The position numbers and the translations under genes are program-made. Of a stretch of 36,711 nt of DNA, positions 8,934 through 18,851 are shown one piece after another (the first letter of the stretch is position 1; each line of letters opens with the position of its first letter). This stretch comes from Xenorhabdus bovienii (lineage in GTDB: Bacteria; Pseudomonadota; Gammaproteobacteria; Enterobacterales; Enterobacteriaceae). The DNA lies in the NCBI RefSeq assembly GCF_024721015.1, contig NZ_JANAIF010000035.1, positions 7,502 to 44,212 on the forward strand, written 5' to 3'. The notes below the pieces were generated by a model. The model had not been told where the DNA came from. It did no database searches and saw only the letters and a program-made list of their open reading frames with translations.

Positions 8934-11219
8934 TTATAGCACCGCATCTTCCGATTTCTTTTTACTCGACTTTTGTGCACTTCTGAAATCGTATATCAGT
9001 GCCCGTTTGTCTTTATCAAGATTAATCCTAACCGAACCTCCATGTATCAACGAACCAAACAACAGTTCATTCGCCAATGGTTTCTTGAGGTTGTCCTGAA
9101 TCACCCGAGTCATTGGACGTGCACCCATCGCTCTATCGTAGCCTTTATCACATAACCACTGACGGGCATCTGCACTCACTTCCAGAGAAACACCTTTTTC
9201 ATCCAGTTGTGCTTGCAGTTCAACGATGAATTTATCAACAACCAGTTGAATGACTTCAGCGGAAAGTGCATCAAACCAGATGATGCCATCAAGACGGTTA
9301 CGGAATTCAGGTGTGAAGATCCGTTTGATCTCTTCCATTCCATCTATGCTGTTATCCTGCTCAGTAAAACCGATGGATTTACGCTGTGTCTCACGTACCC
9401 CTGCATTAGTTGTCATCACCAGAATAACATTGCGGAAGTCAGCTTTTCGGCCATTGTTATCTGTCAGTGTTCCATTATCCATGACCTGTAGCAGTAAGTT
9501 GAACACATCAGGATGGGCTTTCTCAATCTCATCCAGCAACAATACTGAATGTGGATGTTTGATAATAGCATCTGTCAATAGACCGCCCTGATCGTATCCC
9601 ACATAACCTGGTGGTGCACCAATCAAACGACTGACGGTATGGCGTTCCATATATTCAGACATATCAAACCGCAGTAATTTTATATTGAGCATTTTAGCAA
9701 GCTGGAGAGTAACTTCCGTCTTACCCACCCCCGTAGGCCCTGCAAACAGGAAAGAACCCACTGGTTTATGATCCTGCCCCAACCCGGCACGGCTCATCTT
9801 AATGGCTTCCGTCAGTACCCCTATTGCTTTATCCTGACCGAAAACCAGCATCTTCAAACGATCATCCAGTGTTCTCAATACATCTTTGTCACTGGCTGAA
9901 ACCGTTTTTTCTGGAATACGGGCAATACGAGCCACTATAGATTCAATATCGGCAACGTTAATCGTCTTTTTACGACGACTGGCCGGCATCAATCTTGTCC
10001 TCGCACCCGCTTCATCAATAACGTCAATCGCCTTATCCGGCAGGTGGCGATCTGTAATATATTTCACAGATAGCTCAACTGCGGCGCGAATGGCTTTCGC
10101 AGTATAACGAACATCATGGTGCGCCTCATATTTCGTACGCAACCCATTGATAATCTGCACCGTTTCCTCAGAAGAAGGTTCAAGAATGTCTATCTTCTGG
10201 AATCGGCGAGCCAGTGCGCGATCTTTCTCAAAAATATTACTGAATTCGTGATACGTCGTTGAGCCAATCACCCGAATGCGGCCACTGGACAACAGCGGCT
10301 TAATCAGGTTAGCCGCATCCACCTGTCCCCCCGAAGCAGCACCTGCACCAATAATGGTATGGATTTCGTCGATAAAGAGAATACTTTTGCTGTCTTGCTC
10401 TAACGTTTTTAACAAAGATTTGAAGCGCTTCTCAAAATCACCTCGATACTTTGTACCTGCCAGCAATGAACCAATATCCAACGAATAGATTGTGCAATCC
10501 TTCATAACCTCAGGAACATCTTTTTGCACAATACGCCATGCAAGCCCCTCTGCAATAGCGGTCTTACCGACACCTGACTCACCCACAAATAAAGGGTTGT
10601 TTTTACGGCGGCGGCATAATACCTGAACCGTTCTTTCCAATTCATGCTGACGTCCGACAAGCGGATCAATCTGCCCTTTTTGTGCCAATTGATTCAGATT
10701 GGTAGTGAAATTTTCCAGTCGATCTTCACTTATCACCTGTTCCTCCTGAATCGGATTGACACTGTGATGAGACTCATTATCAGACTCATCTTTGCGCGTT
10801 CCATGTGAAATGAAATTCACGATATCCAGACGGCTCACATCATGCTTTCGCAGTAAATAAGCAGCCTGGGATTCCTGTTCACTGAAAATAGCAACCAAGA
10901 CATTCGACCCAGAAACTTCTGAACGCCCTGAAGACTGAACATGAAACACTGCACGCTGTAATACACGTTGAAAACTCAACGTAGGTTGTGTATCCCTGTC
11001 ATCATTCTCTGATAACAAAGGGGTTGTTTGTGCGATAAAATTTTCCAATTCCTGGCGTAACATCACCAGATCGACTTTGCAAGCCTCCAGTGCTTCTCGC
11101 GCTGATGTATTGCTTAACAACGCCAGCAATAGGTGCTCTACAGTCATAAATTCATGTCTGTTATCCCTTGCTTTGGCAAAAGCAATGTTGAGACTAAGCT
11201 CCAGTTCTTGATTGAGCAT
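8934..11219 (-). CDS. clpA: ATP-dependent Clp protease ATP-binding subunit ClpA
   Basis: AAA+ unfoldase that feeds substrates to ClpP and receives N-end rule substrates from ClpS. From ATG 11219 it encodes 761 residues beginning [11 protein letters not shown] as in E. coli. A GTG two codons upstream (11225) is in frame, but the ATG sits 5 bases after AGGAGGAGG and matches the family start. The N-terminal repeat domain spans residues 1-140. The first AAA module has Walker A GESGVGKT near residue 214 and Walker B ILFIDEIH; the second has GPTGVGKT near residue 495 and [13 protein letters not shown]. The ClpP-binding loop reads IGF ([10 protein letters not shown]), with Phe where E. coli has Leu. 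clpS lies 31 bp upstream in the same orientation. Function is well supported. Confidence 0.97.
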   Translation of the reverse strand: MLNQELELSLNIAFAKARDNRHEFMTVEHLLLALLSNTSAREALEACKVDLVMLRQELENFIAQTTPLLSENDDRDTQPTLSFQRVLQRAVFHVQSSGRSEVSGSNVLVAIFSEQESQAAYLLRKHDVSRLDIVNFISHGTRKDESDNESHHSVNPIQEEQVISEDRLENFTTNLNQLAQKGQIDPLVGRQHELERTVQVLCRRRKNNPLFVGESGVGKTAIAEGLAWRIVQKDVPEVMKDCTIYSLDIGSLLAGTKYRGDFEKRFKSLLKTLEQDSKSILFIDEIHTIIGAGAASGGQVDAANLIKPLLSSGRIRVIGSTTYHEFSNIFEKDRALARRFQKIDILEPSSEETVQIINGLRTKYEAHHDVRYTAKAIRAAVELSVKYITDRHLPDKAIDVIDEAGARTRLMPASRRKKTINVADIESIVARIARIPEKTVSASDKDVLRTLDDRLKMLVFGQDKAIGVLTEAIKMSRAGLGQDHKPVGSFLFAGPTGVGKTEVTLQLAKMLNIKLLRFDMSEYMERHTVSRLIGAPPGYVGYDQGGLLTDAIIKHPHSVLLLDEIEKAHPDVFNLLLQVMDNGTLTDNNGRKADFRNVILVMTTNAGVRETQRKSIGFTEQDNSIDGMEEIKRIFTPEFRNRLDGIIWFDALSAEVIQLVVDKFIVELQAQLDEKGVSLEVSADARQWLCDKGYDRAMGARPMTRVIQDNLKKPLANELLFGSLIHGGSVRINLDKDKRALIYDFRSAQKSSKKKSEDAVL

Positions 11220-11250
11220 AAGCACCTCCTCCTAAAATCAGTAAGCCAGA

Positions 11251-11571
11251 TCAGACCTTCTCCAGCGAGCAAAGTAACGGATGCTCGTGCTCTTTAGCAT
11301 ACATATTCACTTGCGCAGCTTTAGTTTCTGCCACCTCTGCCGTATAAATCCCACAAATTGCCTTACCTTGGTAATGGATATCCAGCATGAGTTGCGTTGC
11401 TCGTTCAACATCATAAGAAAAGAACTTTCGCAATACGTCAACCACAAACTCCATAGGGGTATAGTCGTCATTGTTAAGAATCACCTTATACATTGATGGT
11501 GGCTGTAACGTTTGCTCTGTTTTATCTTCAATTAATTCTTCAATTTTCAAACTGTTATAAAACTCACTCAT
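11251..11571 (-). CDS. clpS: ClpAP adaptor protein ClpS
   Basis: ClpS binds N-terminal Leu, Phe, Tyr and Trp and hands these N-end rule substrates to ClpA. The 106-residue protein matches the E. coli length. It has a short variable N-terminal tail (to about residue 25), then the core [16 protein letters not shown] with the Asn-Asp-Asp residues that contact the substrate amino group, [17 protein letters not shown] and a C-terminal ALKEV-like end (LCSLEKV). It lies directly upstream of clpA, 31 bp apart, and divergent from cspD, the standard arrangement. The adaptor is intact although aat in the same window carries a stop codon. Confidence 0.97.
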   Translation of the reverse strand: MSEFYNSLKIEELIEDKTEQTLQPPSMYKVILNNDDYTPMEFVVDVLRKFFSYDVERATQLMLDIHYQGKAICGIYTAEVAETKAAQVNMYAKEHEHPLLCSLEKV

Positions 11572-11894
11572 TGTTCTTCCGCTGGGTATTAACTTTCTGC
11601 TGGATTTTAGTATGAACTAATTCATTCTACTGCTATATATTTTATCACTTCATGAAGCACTCTGCTTATCCCCTCTTTGATCTCTGGATAAAGATCCCGC
11701 CTAAAAATCGGATATCGTTATCTATATCAAACTTTCGCTATTTGAGACAGCTTGAGGTTATTTCTGTGCTTGACGGCGTAATGAATTTCACTACAGTATA
11801 TTTTGTGAGCACCGCCTTGGCTGGGCGTCTGCTCATATCCTAAAATTTTTAGTGACTCCTAAATCCGAAATCGTGATATGAGGGATAAAGAAGT
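11572..11894. other. clpS-cspD intergenic region
   Basis: This 323-bp gap between divergent genes must hold both promoters. It contains a 63-codon open frame (11652-11843, +) with no recognised product and no good ribosome binding site, which I do not call a gene. The part from about 11690 to 11840 is less AT-rich than the edges and could be a decayed or repetitive element. GAGGGATAAAGAAGT immediately before cspD contains its ribosome binding site. Confidence 0.4.
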
Positions 11895-12125
11895 ATGGAA
11901 ACAGGTACTGTGAAATGGTTCAATAATGCAAAGGGCTTTGGATTTATTTGTCCAGCCAGCGGAGGCGATGACATATTCGCTCACTATTCAACCATTCAGA
12001 TGGATGGTTATAGGACGCTGAAAGCTGGGCAAAAAGTGAACTTCAGTATTCATCAAGGCCCCAAAGGCAACCATGCCAGCCTTATTGTTCCTCTGGAAGA
12101 TGACTCGAAATCAAAAAAAGAGTGA
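11895..12125 (+). CDS. cspD: Cold-shock-like protein CspD
   Basis: Single cold-shock domain protein that in E. coli binds single-stranded DNA, inhibits replication and is made in stationary phase rather than on cold shock. The 76-residue sequence begins METGTVKWFNNAKGFGFICP; the RNP1 (KGFGFI) and RNP2 (DIFAHY) motifs are present, and STIQMDGYRTLKAGQKV is typical of CspD rather than CspA. The C-terminus is Ser/Lys-rich and differs from E. coli. It is divergent from clpSA, the standard context. A strong inverted repeat follows the stop codon. Confidence 0.95.
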   Translation: METGTVKWFNNAKGFGFICPASGGDDIFAHYSTIQMDGYRTLKAGQKVNFSIHQGPKGNHASLIVPLEDDSKSKKE

Positions 12126-12145
12126 CCAGATAAATTCGTAATTCC

Positions 12146-12181
12146 CACGCCACAAATGAATAATGGCTTATTTGTGGCGTG
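12146..12181. terminator. Hairpin after cspD
   Basis: Perfect 12-bp arms CACGCCACAAAT (12146-12157) and ATTTGTGGCGTG (12170-12181) enclose a 12-base loop, starting 21 bp after the cspD stop. There is no T-run after the stem, so termination is inferred from position and stem strength. It could also serve the opposite strand, where the ybjD relic lies. Confidence 0.6.
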
Positions 12182-12259
12182 CTATTAATACAAGTTCATT
12201 TAGCACTGGCCTTTCTACTGCAATTCTCAACTGACACGTAAATAAATACGTTTAAGGGC

Positions 12260-12379
12260 TTACTCCGACCCCACCCATAATGGACGTAAATGATGAAAAC
12301 GTGTCGTACGATGGCGACCAACCCGTGATAATCGATTAACACCGCTAAAACCGGAAATTTCTACACGTTCCAGGAACAT
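12260..12379 (-). pseudogene. ybjD: Relic of ybjD (OLD-family ATPase/TOPRIM nuclease)
   Basis: A 39-codon frame on the minus strand starts MFLERVEISGFSGVNRLS, which matches the start of YbjD (MILERVEIVGFRGINRLS in E. coli), and retains a good ribosome binding site (AAGGAGAGTAT before ATG). The frame then continues RVGRHRTTRFHHLRPLW, which resembles a YbjD segment some 80-100 residues further in (PGRHRVRRYRPLEACW), so about 60 codons including the Walker A region look deleted in frame; it ends WVGSE and a stop. The remaining 400-odd residues are absent. Position supports the call: in E. coli ybjD lies between the cspD and lysO (ybjE) regions, as here. The second match is weaker than the first. 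A new function for the short peptide is possible but unsupported. Confidence 0.72.
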
Positions 12380-12594
12380 ATACTCTCCTTTTTCGCATCA
12401 GATTTGCTTAATTTTTTTATGATGCCCAATTCCTTAGACAGTGCGAAACGCGTTGAATTTCAGTATGTTTCCCTTTATTCTATTTGTTATTTTAGTGTAA
12501 AAATATTGTTGTCATGATTTTATTAGTCTTTATGACTGGTTCAAGTTATAGAGCCAGATAAAAAGACGTTTATTCTTGAATAAGGATATGGGTT

Positions 12595-13503
12595 ATGTAT
12601 TCAGGGTTGCTAATTGTTCTCATGCCATTAATTCTAGGCTACCTTATTCGTCTGAATAATAAAACGGCGCTGGCCACAGTTCATTACCTACTTAATATCA
12701 TGATTTATGTCATTCTCTTCCTGATGGGCGTCAGCCTCGCCATGCTGGAGAATCTGGGCAATAATCTACTCTCTATCCTGCTGTATGCGATGACATTTTT
12801 CTTGTGCATATTTGCGACTAACTTGCTGGCACTTCTCCTATTGGATAAACGGGATCCTTGGATTATTCAAGTCAATAAACAGGAAAAATCACCTTCTCAA
12901 TTACATATGGCTTTTGATTCCATCAAGTTATGTAGTGCATTGATATTAGGATTCTTACTCGGGCTGACAGACTGGTCATTGTTTCATTTTGCCAGTCGTG
13001 CCAGTGAAATTGCCTTGATTCTTTTACTGCTTCTGGTTGGTATTCAACTGCGCAATAACGGAATGAGTTTAAAACAAACGCTGTTGAATCGCCGTGGCAC
13101 CATTATCGCTCTGGTCGTCGCTATAAGTTCCCTGTTGGGCGGCATGATAGCCGCATTTTTACTGGGGTTACCGACCAAAACCGGTCTTGCCATCGCATCT
13201 GGGTATGGCTGGTACTCTCTTTCTGGTATTTTACTCTCTGACGCTTATGGGCCGGTGATTGGCAGCACTGCATTTTTCAATGATCTAGCCCGTGAGTTGG
13301 CATCAATTCTACTCATCCCGATGCTCATCAATCGTTATCGTTCAACAGCTTTGGGGTTAACTGGAGCTGCATCAATAGACTTCACATTGCCAATATTACA
13401 ACGCTGTGGTGGCATAAGTATCGTACCAGCAGCCATTGTTCACGGTTTTATATTAAGCTTGATGACACCCGTATTTATTGCATTTTTTACTCAACAGGCT
13501 TAG
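12595..13503 (+). CDS. lysO: L-lysine exporter LysO
   Basis: Inner-membrane exporter of lysine (formerly YbjE, DUF340 family). The 302-residue protein is almost entirely hydrophobic, with about eight or more transmembrane segments. Conserved stretches include LLVGIQLRNNGMSLKQ, SGYGWYSLSGILLSDAYGPVIGS, AFFNDLARE and ASIDFTLPILQRCGG, all close to E. coli LysO. AAGGAT lies upstream of the ATG. It stands alone; the aqpZ, ybjX and macAB genes that flank it in E. coli are missing and only a ybjD relic remains. I saw a single ARG-box-like half site (TGAAT) upstream, not enough to call an operator. Confidence 0.93.
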   Translation: MYSGLLIVLMPLILGYLIRLNNKTALATVHYLLNIMIYVILFLMGVSLAMLENLGNNLLSILLYAMTFFLCIFATNLLALLLLDKRDPWIIQVNKQEKSPSQLHMAFDSIKLCSALILGFLLGLTDWSLFHFASRASEIALILLLLLVGIQLRNNGMSLKQTLLNRRGTIIALVVAISSLLGGMIAAFLLGLPTKTGLAIASGYGWYSLSGILLSDAYGPVIGSTAFFNDLARELASILLIPMLINRYRSTALGLTGAASIDFTLPILQRCGGISIVPAAIVHGFILSLMTPVFIAFFTQQA

Positions 13504-13640
13504 GCGTTACCTGATGCATGAAAAGGCTAAAAAGCAAACTTATTTGGTATGAAAATCAATCCATTTAGCCAAAAATAGAACATAAAATAATCTAAAAAAG
13601 GCTGATAGTCTGATTAGTTAAGTCACTAATTTGATGATAA

Positions 13641-13679
13641 TAACAATTTTATGCAGATATTATTGCATAGTTATTCTTA
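13641..13679 (+). promoter_or_regulatory. Tandem ARG boxes (ArgR operator) upstream of artP
   Basis: Two 18-bp sites separated by 3 bp, the spacing typical of ArgR operators, lie 46-84 bp before artP. The first (13641-13658, TAACAATTTTATGCAGAT) keeps a perfect right half ATGCA; the second (13662-13679, ATTGCATAGTTATTCTTA) keeps a perfect left half TGCAT and four of five bases on the right. The consensus used is WNTGNATWWWWATNCANW, known for E. coli ArgR. Arginine-dependent repression of artPIQM is inferred. Confidence 0.6.
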
Positions 13680-13724
13680 TGAGATTAATATCCCTCCAAT
13701 CTATTAACTATTCATATTTATCGC

Positions 13725-14453
13725 ATGAGCATTCAATTAAAAAACATAAATTGTTTCTATGGAACGCATCAGGCCCTGTTCGATATCAATTTTGAATGTA
13801 CATCAGGAGAAACTGTGGTGCTGTTGGGCCCGAGTGGTGCTGGCAAAAGCTCTTTACTGCGAGTGCTTAATCTATTGGAGATGCCTCGTTCTGGGCAACT
13901 AAGCGTGGCAACACATCAGTTTGATTTCAAACAGCAGCCCCGCGCCAAGGAAATCCGAACACTACGGCAAAAAGTTGGTATGGTTTTTCAACAATACAAC
14001 CTATGGCCACACCTAACTGTGATGGATAACTTGATTGAAGCGCCCTGCCGCGTATTAGGTCTATCCAGACAGCAGGCTCGGGAAAAGGCAGCAAAACTGC
14101 TGGCCCGTCTTCGTCTGGATGAATTTTCCAACCGTTTCCCACAGCACCTGTCTGGCGGACAGCAACAGCGTGTCGCTATTGCACGGGCATTAATGATGGA
14201 ACCCCAGATTCTGCTGTTTGATGAACCAACCGCTGCACTTGATCCTGAAATTACATCTCAAGTCATCAATATCATCAAAGAACTGGCAGGAACTGGTATT
14301 ACCCAAATTATCGTGACACACGAAGTGGAACTTGCGCGTAAGGCAGCAACTCACATTGTGTATATGGAGAAAGGCCGCATCATTGAAAAAGGTGACGCAA
14401 GTCATTTTTTAAAACCCAAAACAGAAGCCTTTGCTCATTATTTGTCACACTAG
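13725..14453 (+). CDS. artP: Arginine ABC transporter ATP-binding protein ArtP
   Basis: ATPase of the periplasmic-binding-protein-dependent arginine importer. The 242-residue protein matches the E. coli length and start ([20 protein letters not shown]). Walker [10 protein letters not shown] is at residues 35-43, the Q-loop is [13 protein letters not shown], the signature is [15 protein letters not shown], and Walker B is [13 protein letters not shown]. It is the first gene of artPIQM, about 100 bp before artI. The ARG boxes upstream suggest ArgR control. It belongs to the polar amino acid importer family; arginine specificity rests on similarity and operon context. Confidence 0.96.
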   Translation: MSIQLKNINCFYGTHQALFDINFECTSGETVVLLGPSGAGKSSLLRVLNLLEMPRSGQLSVATHQFDFKQQPRAKEIRTLRQKVGMVFQQYNLWPHLTVMDNLIEAPCRVLGLSRQQAREKAAKLLARLRLDEFSNRFPQHLSGGQQQRVAIARALMMEPQILLFDEPTAALDPEITSQVINIIKELAGTGITQIIVTHEVELARKAATHIVYMEKGRIIEKGDASHFLKPKTEAFAHYLSH

Positions 14454-14555
14454 CTCTGTCATACTAAATCTGTCATACAAATAGTCAGTTAGAACATAAA
14501 ACAAGCATCAGTAACATTTATCAACCATAATGCTCATGAACTCCAGGATATGACT

Positions 14556-15299
14556 ATGAAGAAATTATTGTTTGCTGCCTTATTAACCGCAATGACTTTA
14601 TCTGCATCTGCAACCGCAGCAGAAAAAGAAACGCTGCGCTTTGCTACTGAAGCAACCTATCCTCCGTTTGAATTTATTGATGCAAACAATAAAATTCAAG
14701 GATTCGATGTAGATTTGGCTAATGCTATTTGCGCGAAAATCAACGCAGAGTGCACATTCACCAATCAAGCTTTCGATAGCCTCATTCCCAGCCTGAAATT
14801 CCGCCGTTTTGATGCATTGATGGCAGGCATTGATATTACGCCCGACCGCCGTAAACAAGTTGATTTCACTCATACCTATTATGATAACTCTGCCGTTTTC
14901 ATTGCCATCAAAGGGAAGTTCACTCATTCTGCCGATCTGAAAAGCAAGCAAGTGGGAATACAGAATGGTACGACACATCAGAAATATTTGATGGAACAGC
15001 ATAAAGAGATCAAAACCGTACCTTATGACAGTTATCAGAATGCGATCCTTGATCTGAAAAATGGCCGTATTGATGCTGTATTTGGTGATACTGCCGTCGC
15101 CAATGAATGGCTGAAGAAGAATAAAGAATTAGGCTCTGTCGGCGACAAAGTTACTGACAAAAATTACTTTGGCATTGGTTTAGGAATTGCAGTTCGTAAA
15201 GGTAATACAGCTTTGCTGGATAAACTGAACAAAGCACTGGCTGAAGTCAAACAAGATGGTACTTATAACTCCATCTATAAAAAATGGTTTGAACAATAA
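14556..15299 (+). CDS. artI: Arginine-binding periplasmic protein ArtI
   Basis: Periplasmic solute-binding protein of the arginine importer. I choose ATG 14556 ([20 protein letters not shown]), giving 247 residues; an in-frame ATG at 14550 lies too close to the AGGA ribosome binding site. The signal peptide is about residues 1-21, cleaved near ATAA. The family sequence [20 protein letters not shown] and ligand-pocket region [23 protein letters not shown] are present, as are [10 protein letters not shown] and [12 protein letters not shown]. In E. coli a second binding protein, ArtJ, follows artM; none is present here, so ArtI is the only binding protein encoded in this cluster. ArtI and ArtJ are paralogues; position supports ArtI. 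Confidence 0.93.
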   Translation: MKKLLFAALLTAMTLSASATAAEKETLRFATEATYPPFEFIDANNKIQGFDVDLANAICAKINAECTFTNQAFDSLIPSLKFRRFDALMAGIDITPDRRKQVDFTHTYYDNSAVFIAIKGKFTHSADLKSKQVGIQNGTTHQKYLMEQHKEIKTVPYDSYQNAILDLKNGRIDAVFGDTAVANEWLKKNKELGSVGDKVTDKNYFGIGLGIAVRKGNTALLDKLNKALAEVKQDGTYNSIYKKWFEQ

Positions 15300-15309
15300 C
15301 AGAATCCTA

Positions 15310-16032
15310 ATGAATGAACTTCAATCTTTAATTAACGCCGCCGGTATTACCGTCGGCCTTGCTGTTTCTTCTCTTGTCATTGGCTTAATTCTGGCAATGC
15401 TTTTTGCCGCTTGGGAGTCAGCCCGCTGGAAACCCTTTGCTTTTTTAGGCTCTTGTTGGGTCACATTGATCAGGGGATTGCCTGAAATTCTGGTTGTCCT
15501 CTTCATCTATTTCGGAAGTTCACAGCTTCTCATAACGCTGTCAGAAGGCTTTGATGTCAATCTCATTGTTTGGCAATTCAGAATCCAGATGGAAATTGAC
15601 AACTTTGATGTCAGCCCTTTCCTTTGTGGTGTTATCGCCCTTTCTCTACTTTACTCCGCATATGCATCACAAACACTGCGAGGCGCATTGAAAGCAGTCC
15701 CAATGGGGCAACGGGAAGCCGGACAAGCACTTGGGTTAAGTCAAAGCCGTATATTTTTTCGTCTGACCATGCCGCAGATGTGGCGCCATGCATTGCCAGG
15801 GCTTGGCAATCAGTGGTTGGTTCTACTGAAAGATACTGCTTTAGTTTCACTGATCAGTGTTAATGATCTGATGTTGCAAACGAAAAGTATCGCGACTCGC
15901 ACACAGGAGCCATTTACATGGTATGTGATTGCCGCCATGATCTATCTGGTGATTACCCTGGTGAGCCAATTTATTCTCAAACGGCTTGAAATGCGCGCCA
16001 CTCATTTTGAACGGAGTGCTTCCGATGTTTGA
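15310..16032 (+). CDS. artQ: Arginine ABC transporter permease ArtQ
   Basis: One of two permease subunits of the arginine importer in the inner membrane. ATG 15310 ([19 protein letters not shown]) is chosen over an in-frame upstream start at 15256, which would overlap artI; the chosen start follows AACAGAATCCTA and matches E. coli ArtQ. The protein has 240 residues, about five transmembrane segments, and the permease cytoplasmic loop ([21 protein letters not shown]) that couples to the ATPase. The stop codon overlaps the artM start by 8 bp, implying translational coupling. No defect is visible. Confidence 0.95.
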   Translation: MNELQSLINAAGITVGLAVSSLVIGLILAMLFAAWESARWKPFAFLGSCWVTLIRGLPEILVVLFIYFGSSQLLITLSEGFDVNLIVWQFRIQMEIDNFDVSPFLCGVIALSLLYSAYASQTLRGALKAVPMGQREAGQALGLSQSRIFFRLTMPQMWRHALPGLGNQWLVLLKDTALVSLISVNDLMLQTKSIATRTQEPFTWYVIAAMIYLVITLVSQFILKRLEMRATHFERSASDV

Positions 16033-16693
16033 GTATATAAAGGATATCTTACCTGGGCTGCAAACTAGCCTAAGCTTGACTGTCACCGCATTACTGGCTG
16101 CATTTATACTGTCTGTGGTTCTGACCTTCATTTTAACGATGAAGTTGCCGATACTATCCCAATTGGTAAAAGGCTATATCACATTATTTACCGGAACGCC
16201 GTTACTGGTTCAGTTCTTCTTGATTTACTACGGGCCCGGACAATTTCCCTCAATAAAAGAGTACCCTTGGTTATGGCAGCTCATGTCAGAGCCGTGGCTA
16301 TGTGCCATGGTGACACTGGCCTTGAACAGTGCAGCCTATTCAACCCAACTTTTTTATGGCGCCGTTAGGGCAATCCCTGCTGGGCAATGGCAATCCTGTC
16401 AGGCTCTTGGTATGTCAAAAACCCATTCCATGCGCATTCTACTGCCTTATGCCTTCAAACGAGCGCTTTCTTCCTATTCCAATGAAGTCGTCTTGATTTT
16501 CAAGAGTACCTCTCTGGCCAGTACGATCACACTTCTGGATATCATGGGATATAGCCAACTTCAATTCGGGCGTAGTTATGATGTGACTGTATTTGTTGCT
16601 GCTGGGATCATTTATCTTTGCGTAAATGCTCTTCTGACACTACTGATGCGCATGATTGAGCGTCGAGCCTTATCATTTGAGCAACGTTATTAA
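16025..16693 (+). CDS. artM: Arginine ABC transporter permease ArtM
   Basis: Second permease subunit of the arginine importer. ATG 16025 gives 222 residues, exactly the E. coli length ([20 protein letters not shown]); a longer frame from 15986 would start inside artQ. Features include RGLPEI-type permease equivalents [20 protein letters not shown] and the coupling loop [20 protein letters not shown]. It overlaps artQ by 8 bp and is the last gene of the operon, followed by a strong palindromic terminator. artJ, which follows in E. coli as a separate unit, is absent. Confidence 0.95.
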   Translation: MFEYIKDILPGLQTSLSLTVTALLAAFILSVVLTFILTMKLPILSQLVKGYITLFTGTPLLVQFFLIYYGPGQFPSIKEYPWLWQLMSEPWLCAMVTLALNSAAYSTQLFYGAVRAIPAGQWQSCQALGMSKTHSMRILLPYAFKRALSSYSNEVVLIFKSTSLASTITLLDIMGYSQLQFGRSYDVTVFVAAGIIYLCVNALLTLLMRMIERRALSFEQRY

Positions 16694-16727
16694 ACACTCA
16701 ATGGCACACCATTTATCTGCTTTTTGC

Positions 16728-16764
16728 TTCTGTCAGCGATAACTAATAGTTATCGCTGACAGAA
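16728..16764. terminator. Bidirectional terminator between artM and rlmC
   Basis: Eighteen-bp perfect arms (16728-16745 and 16747-16764) around a single central base form a near-complete palindrome centred on 16746, starting TTCTGTCAGCGATAAC. TTTTT precedes it and AAATAC follows, so on the minus strand the hairpin is followed by GCAAAAAG. It lies between convergent artM and rlmC, 34 bp and 18 bp away respectively. Confidence 0.85.
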
Positions 16765-16782
16765 ATACAACTAAATCCCCTG

Positions 16783-17916
16783 TTACTTTCCATCAAAAAT
16801 CAATAACACCAGCGTTTCATAATGTTCTGTATGAGGGAACATATCGAATAATTGCACTTTTTCTATTCGATATTGCTCAAGCGCAGCAATATCTTTTGCC
16901 ATTGTTTCGGCATTACAACTTGAATAGAGAATAAATTTAGGTGCCATCCGGCTGAGGTATTCGCATAACGCCTTACCAATTCCCCTGCGAGGAGGATTCA
17001 CCAGCACCAGTTCAGGGAGTTGCGCTTTATCAAGGGCAAAATGTGTAGAATCCAATGCCTGAAATTCAACCTGCTCAAGACCAAGACTTTTGGCCGAGTT
17101 TTTGGCACAGGCAATGGCCTCTGCACTAATCTCAATCCCTGTCAGTCTGGTTTCTTTGTCTGCACAGTGCAGCCCAAAACCTCCTGCTCCACAAAAGAGA
17201 TCCCACATGCTGCTGCTATTCAGCTCTCTGACCCAACGACCAGCCGTCGCATAAAGCGCCGAAGCAATTTCTGGGTTTGTCTGGAAAAAACTACGGGGAC
17301 GAATATACAGCGGAATTCCGTTGAAGGTTTCCTTCAGCATTTTATGTTCAGTAAAAATGATCTCTTTTTCACCTTCCAAAATCGCCATATGAGTTGGTTG
17401 AATATTGGCAGAAATAACCGCCAATTGTGGTAGTTGTTCCTGTAACCACGGCAAAGCATGTTCCAACTGAGCCAGTTTTATTTCTGAGCGCAGGACAAAA
17501 CGTAGCATCATTTCACCGCTGGCACGACTTTCTGTCAGCAGAATATATTTCAATTCCCCTTTTTTACGTGCAACGTTGTACGGAACCAACCCGGATTTAG
17601 CGATAAATATTTTTATTGCTTCAAATACTGGCTGAAAATATTGCGGATACAAAGGGCAATCACAAAGATCCACCGTTCTGCCATCACGGTGAAGCATTCC
17701 AAGCTGTGGGCGTTCAACACTGCCACTTACCACCATCTTGGCCTTATTACGAAACCCACTGATCAGGCTGCTGACTGGAGGCAGCCAGTACGTTGCTGAC
17801 GTCTCCCGTAAAAGCTGCTGTAAATGTTGTTGTTTATCAGATAATTGTTGTGAATAGGACTTATTGAGCCACTGGCAGGAGTGACAATGCCCCGCGGTAT
17901 ACTGCGCACATTGCAT
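16783..17916 (-). CDS. rlmC: 23S rRNA (uracil-747-C5)-methyltransferase RlmC
   Basis: Methylates U747 of 23S rRNA using S-adenosylmethionine (formerly RumB/YbjF). From ATG 17916 it has 377 residues starting [16 protein letters not shown] as in E. coli; a TTG six codons upstream is the only alternative. The iron-sulfur cysteines are in C-(x7)-CHSC near the N-terminus and in DLCDCPLYP. The SAM-binding region is [14 protein letters not shown], the target-binding motif is [10 protein letters not shown], and the catalytic Cys is in [11 protein letters not shown]. No clear ribosome binding site precedes the start. ybjN lies 24 bp upstream in the same direction. Confidence 0.95.
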   Translation of the reverse strand: MQCAQYTAGHCHSCQWLNKSYSQQLSDKQQHLQQLLRETSATYWLPPVSSLISGFRNKAKMVVSGSVERPQLGMLHRDGRTVDLCDCPLYPQYFQPVFEAIKIFIAKSGLVPYNVARKKGELKYILLTESRASGEMMLRFVLRSEIKLAQLEHALPWLQEQLPQLAVISANIQPTHMAILEGEKEIIFTEHKMLKETFNGIPLYIRPRSFFQTNPEIASALYATAGRWVRELNSSSMWDLFCGAGGFGLHCADKETRLTGIEISAEAIACAKNSAKSLGLEQVEFQALDSTHFALDKAQLPELVLVNPPRRGIGKALCEYLSRMAPKFILYSSCNAETMAKDIAALEQYRIEKVQLFDMFPHTEHYETLVLLIFDGK

Positions 17917-17940
17917 TGTAAAAAACCATATCAAAGAATA

Positions 17941-18456
17941 TTAGTGCAAGGTAAATGTCGATGTTTCCGTCGAAGCCAATGATTCCTCATCTTCTACTTC
18001 TACTTCCATCTCGCTTTCCATATCATTATTAATATAAAGGAAGTTATTGCTGTGAATTTCAAAAATCACATTGGCAATCTGCTCCTCACTTTGCTGCAAG
18101 AAATGGGAAAACTGCGGGAAAGTCATACCAGCGGCGATAGGAAATGCCTGACAAACTATCAACTTCGGTAAGTTTTCGTCCTGAATATCAAGGAACGCTT
18201 TGGCAGTGAGGGAACTCGCATTAATCTGGCTCAAGTTTGCAACTAATGGAATTATCGCCGTTGGCCTGACTTCTGCCAGAGCAGAAAACAGCACTACGTC
18301 ACCCAACAGATCAATCTTGGCATCAAACAGGCCATCAATGTTCTGCATATGAGGCAAATGCAAGACCGAATTTGAATCATTCTCAAAATAAGAAATTTTG
18401 AGGCGTTCAAGCCAGTTACGCAATGTTGCCAAATTTGGAACAACCATAGAATCCAT
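17941..18456 (-). CDS. ybjN: YbjN domain-containing protein
   Basis: Homologue of E. coli YbjN, a cytoplasmic protein whose biochemical function is not settled but which is linked to stress tolerance, motility and multicopy suppression phenotypes. I start at ATG 18456 (MDSMVVPNLATLRNWLERL), which follows ATGAGG with 8-base spacing and aligns with the family; the frame is open further upstream to 18531. The 171 residues include HLPHMQNIDGLFDAKIDLLGD, SSLTAKAFLDIQDENLPKLIVCQ and QQSEEQIANVIFEI. The C-terminal 25 residues are very acidic (MEVEVEDEESLASTET), longer than in E. coli. It lies between rlmC and ybjC; E. coli rimK and nfsA are missing from this group. Confidence 0.93.
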   Translation of the reverse strand: MDSMVVPNLATLRNWLERLKISYFENDSNSVLHLPHMQNIDGLFDAKIDLLGDVVLFSALAEVRPTAIIPLVANLSQINASSLTAKAFLDIQDENLPKLIVCQAFPIAAGMTFPQFSHFLQQSEEQIANVIFEIHSNNFLYINNDMESEMEVEVEDEESLASTETSTFTLH

Positions 18457-18539
18457 CGAATCAACCTCATATGACCAAAAAGTTGTACATGCTACCTGAA
18501 GGAAACACCTTGCCAATAGCAGCACGATCAATAATTAAC

Positions 18540-18851
18540 CTATTTTGTTTTTTCATCATCAGAACCAGTCTGATGATTTTTATCTACTTTCTTATGATCA
18601 ATTCCCAAAAAAGAAAGATTATAGACTGCACGCCAGATAATATGGATAGCTGCAGGTATCAAGCAACCTATACCCAATAAGATCATAGCAATGTGCGCTT
18701 CTGTCGTCATTAATAAAGGTGATAGAATTATGCTATCAGTTATCGACAAATACGCCAAAACCAACAAGCCGATTCCCAATACTTCTAATAAAATAACCAG
18801 CTTTGGCATATCTGACAACGAGCGCATCTCTTTTGTTGAGATTTTCTTCAT
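18540..18851 (-). CDS. ybjC: YbjC-like inner-membrane protein (DUF1418)
   Basis: A 103-residue protein with two hydrophobic segments (about residues 17-44, LVILLEVLGIGLLVLAYLSI, and 52-73, AHIAMILLGIGCLIPAAIHI) and a charged C-terminal tail (DHKKVDKNHQTGSDDEKTK). This layout and the position next to grxA, divergent from it, match E. coli YbjC. Function is unknown. In E. coli, ybjC-nfsA-rimK-ybjN form a row; here ybjC follows ybjN directly with an 83-bp gap, so nfsA and rimK have been lost or moved. Sequence identity to YbjC is modest, so context carries part of the call. Confidence 0.8.
   Translation of the reverse strand: MKKISTKEMRSLSDMPKLVILLEVLGIGLLVLAYLSITDSIILSPLLMTTEAHIAMILLGIGCLIPAAIHIIWRAVYNLSFLGIDHKKVDKNHQTGSDDEKTK

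Noticed and set aside
11652..11843. 63-codon ORF before cspD
   Set aside because: No ribosome binding site, no recognisable family, and it would occupy the promoter region of cspD.
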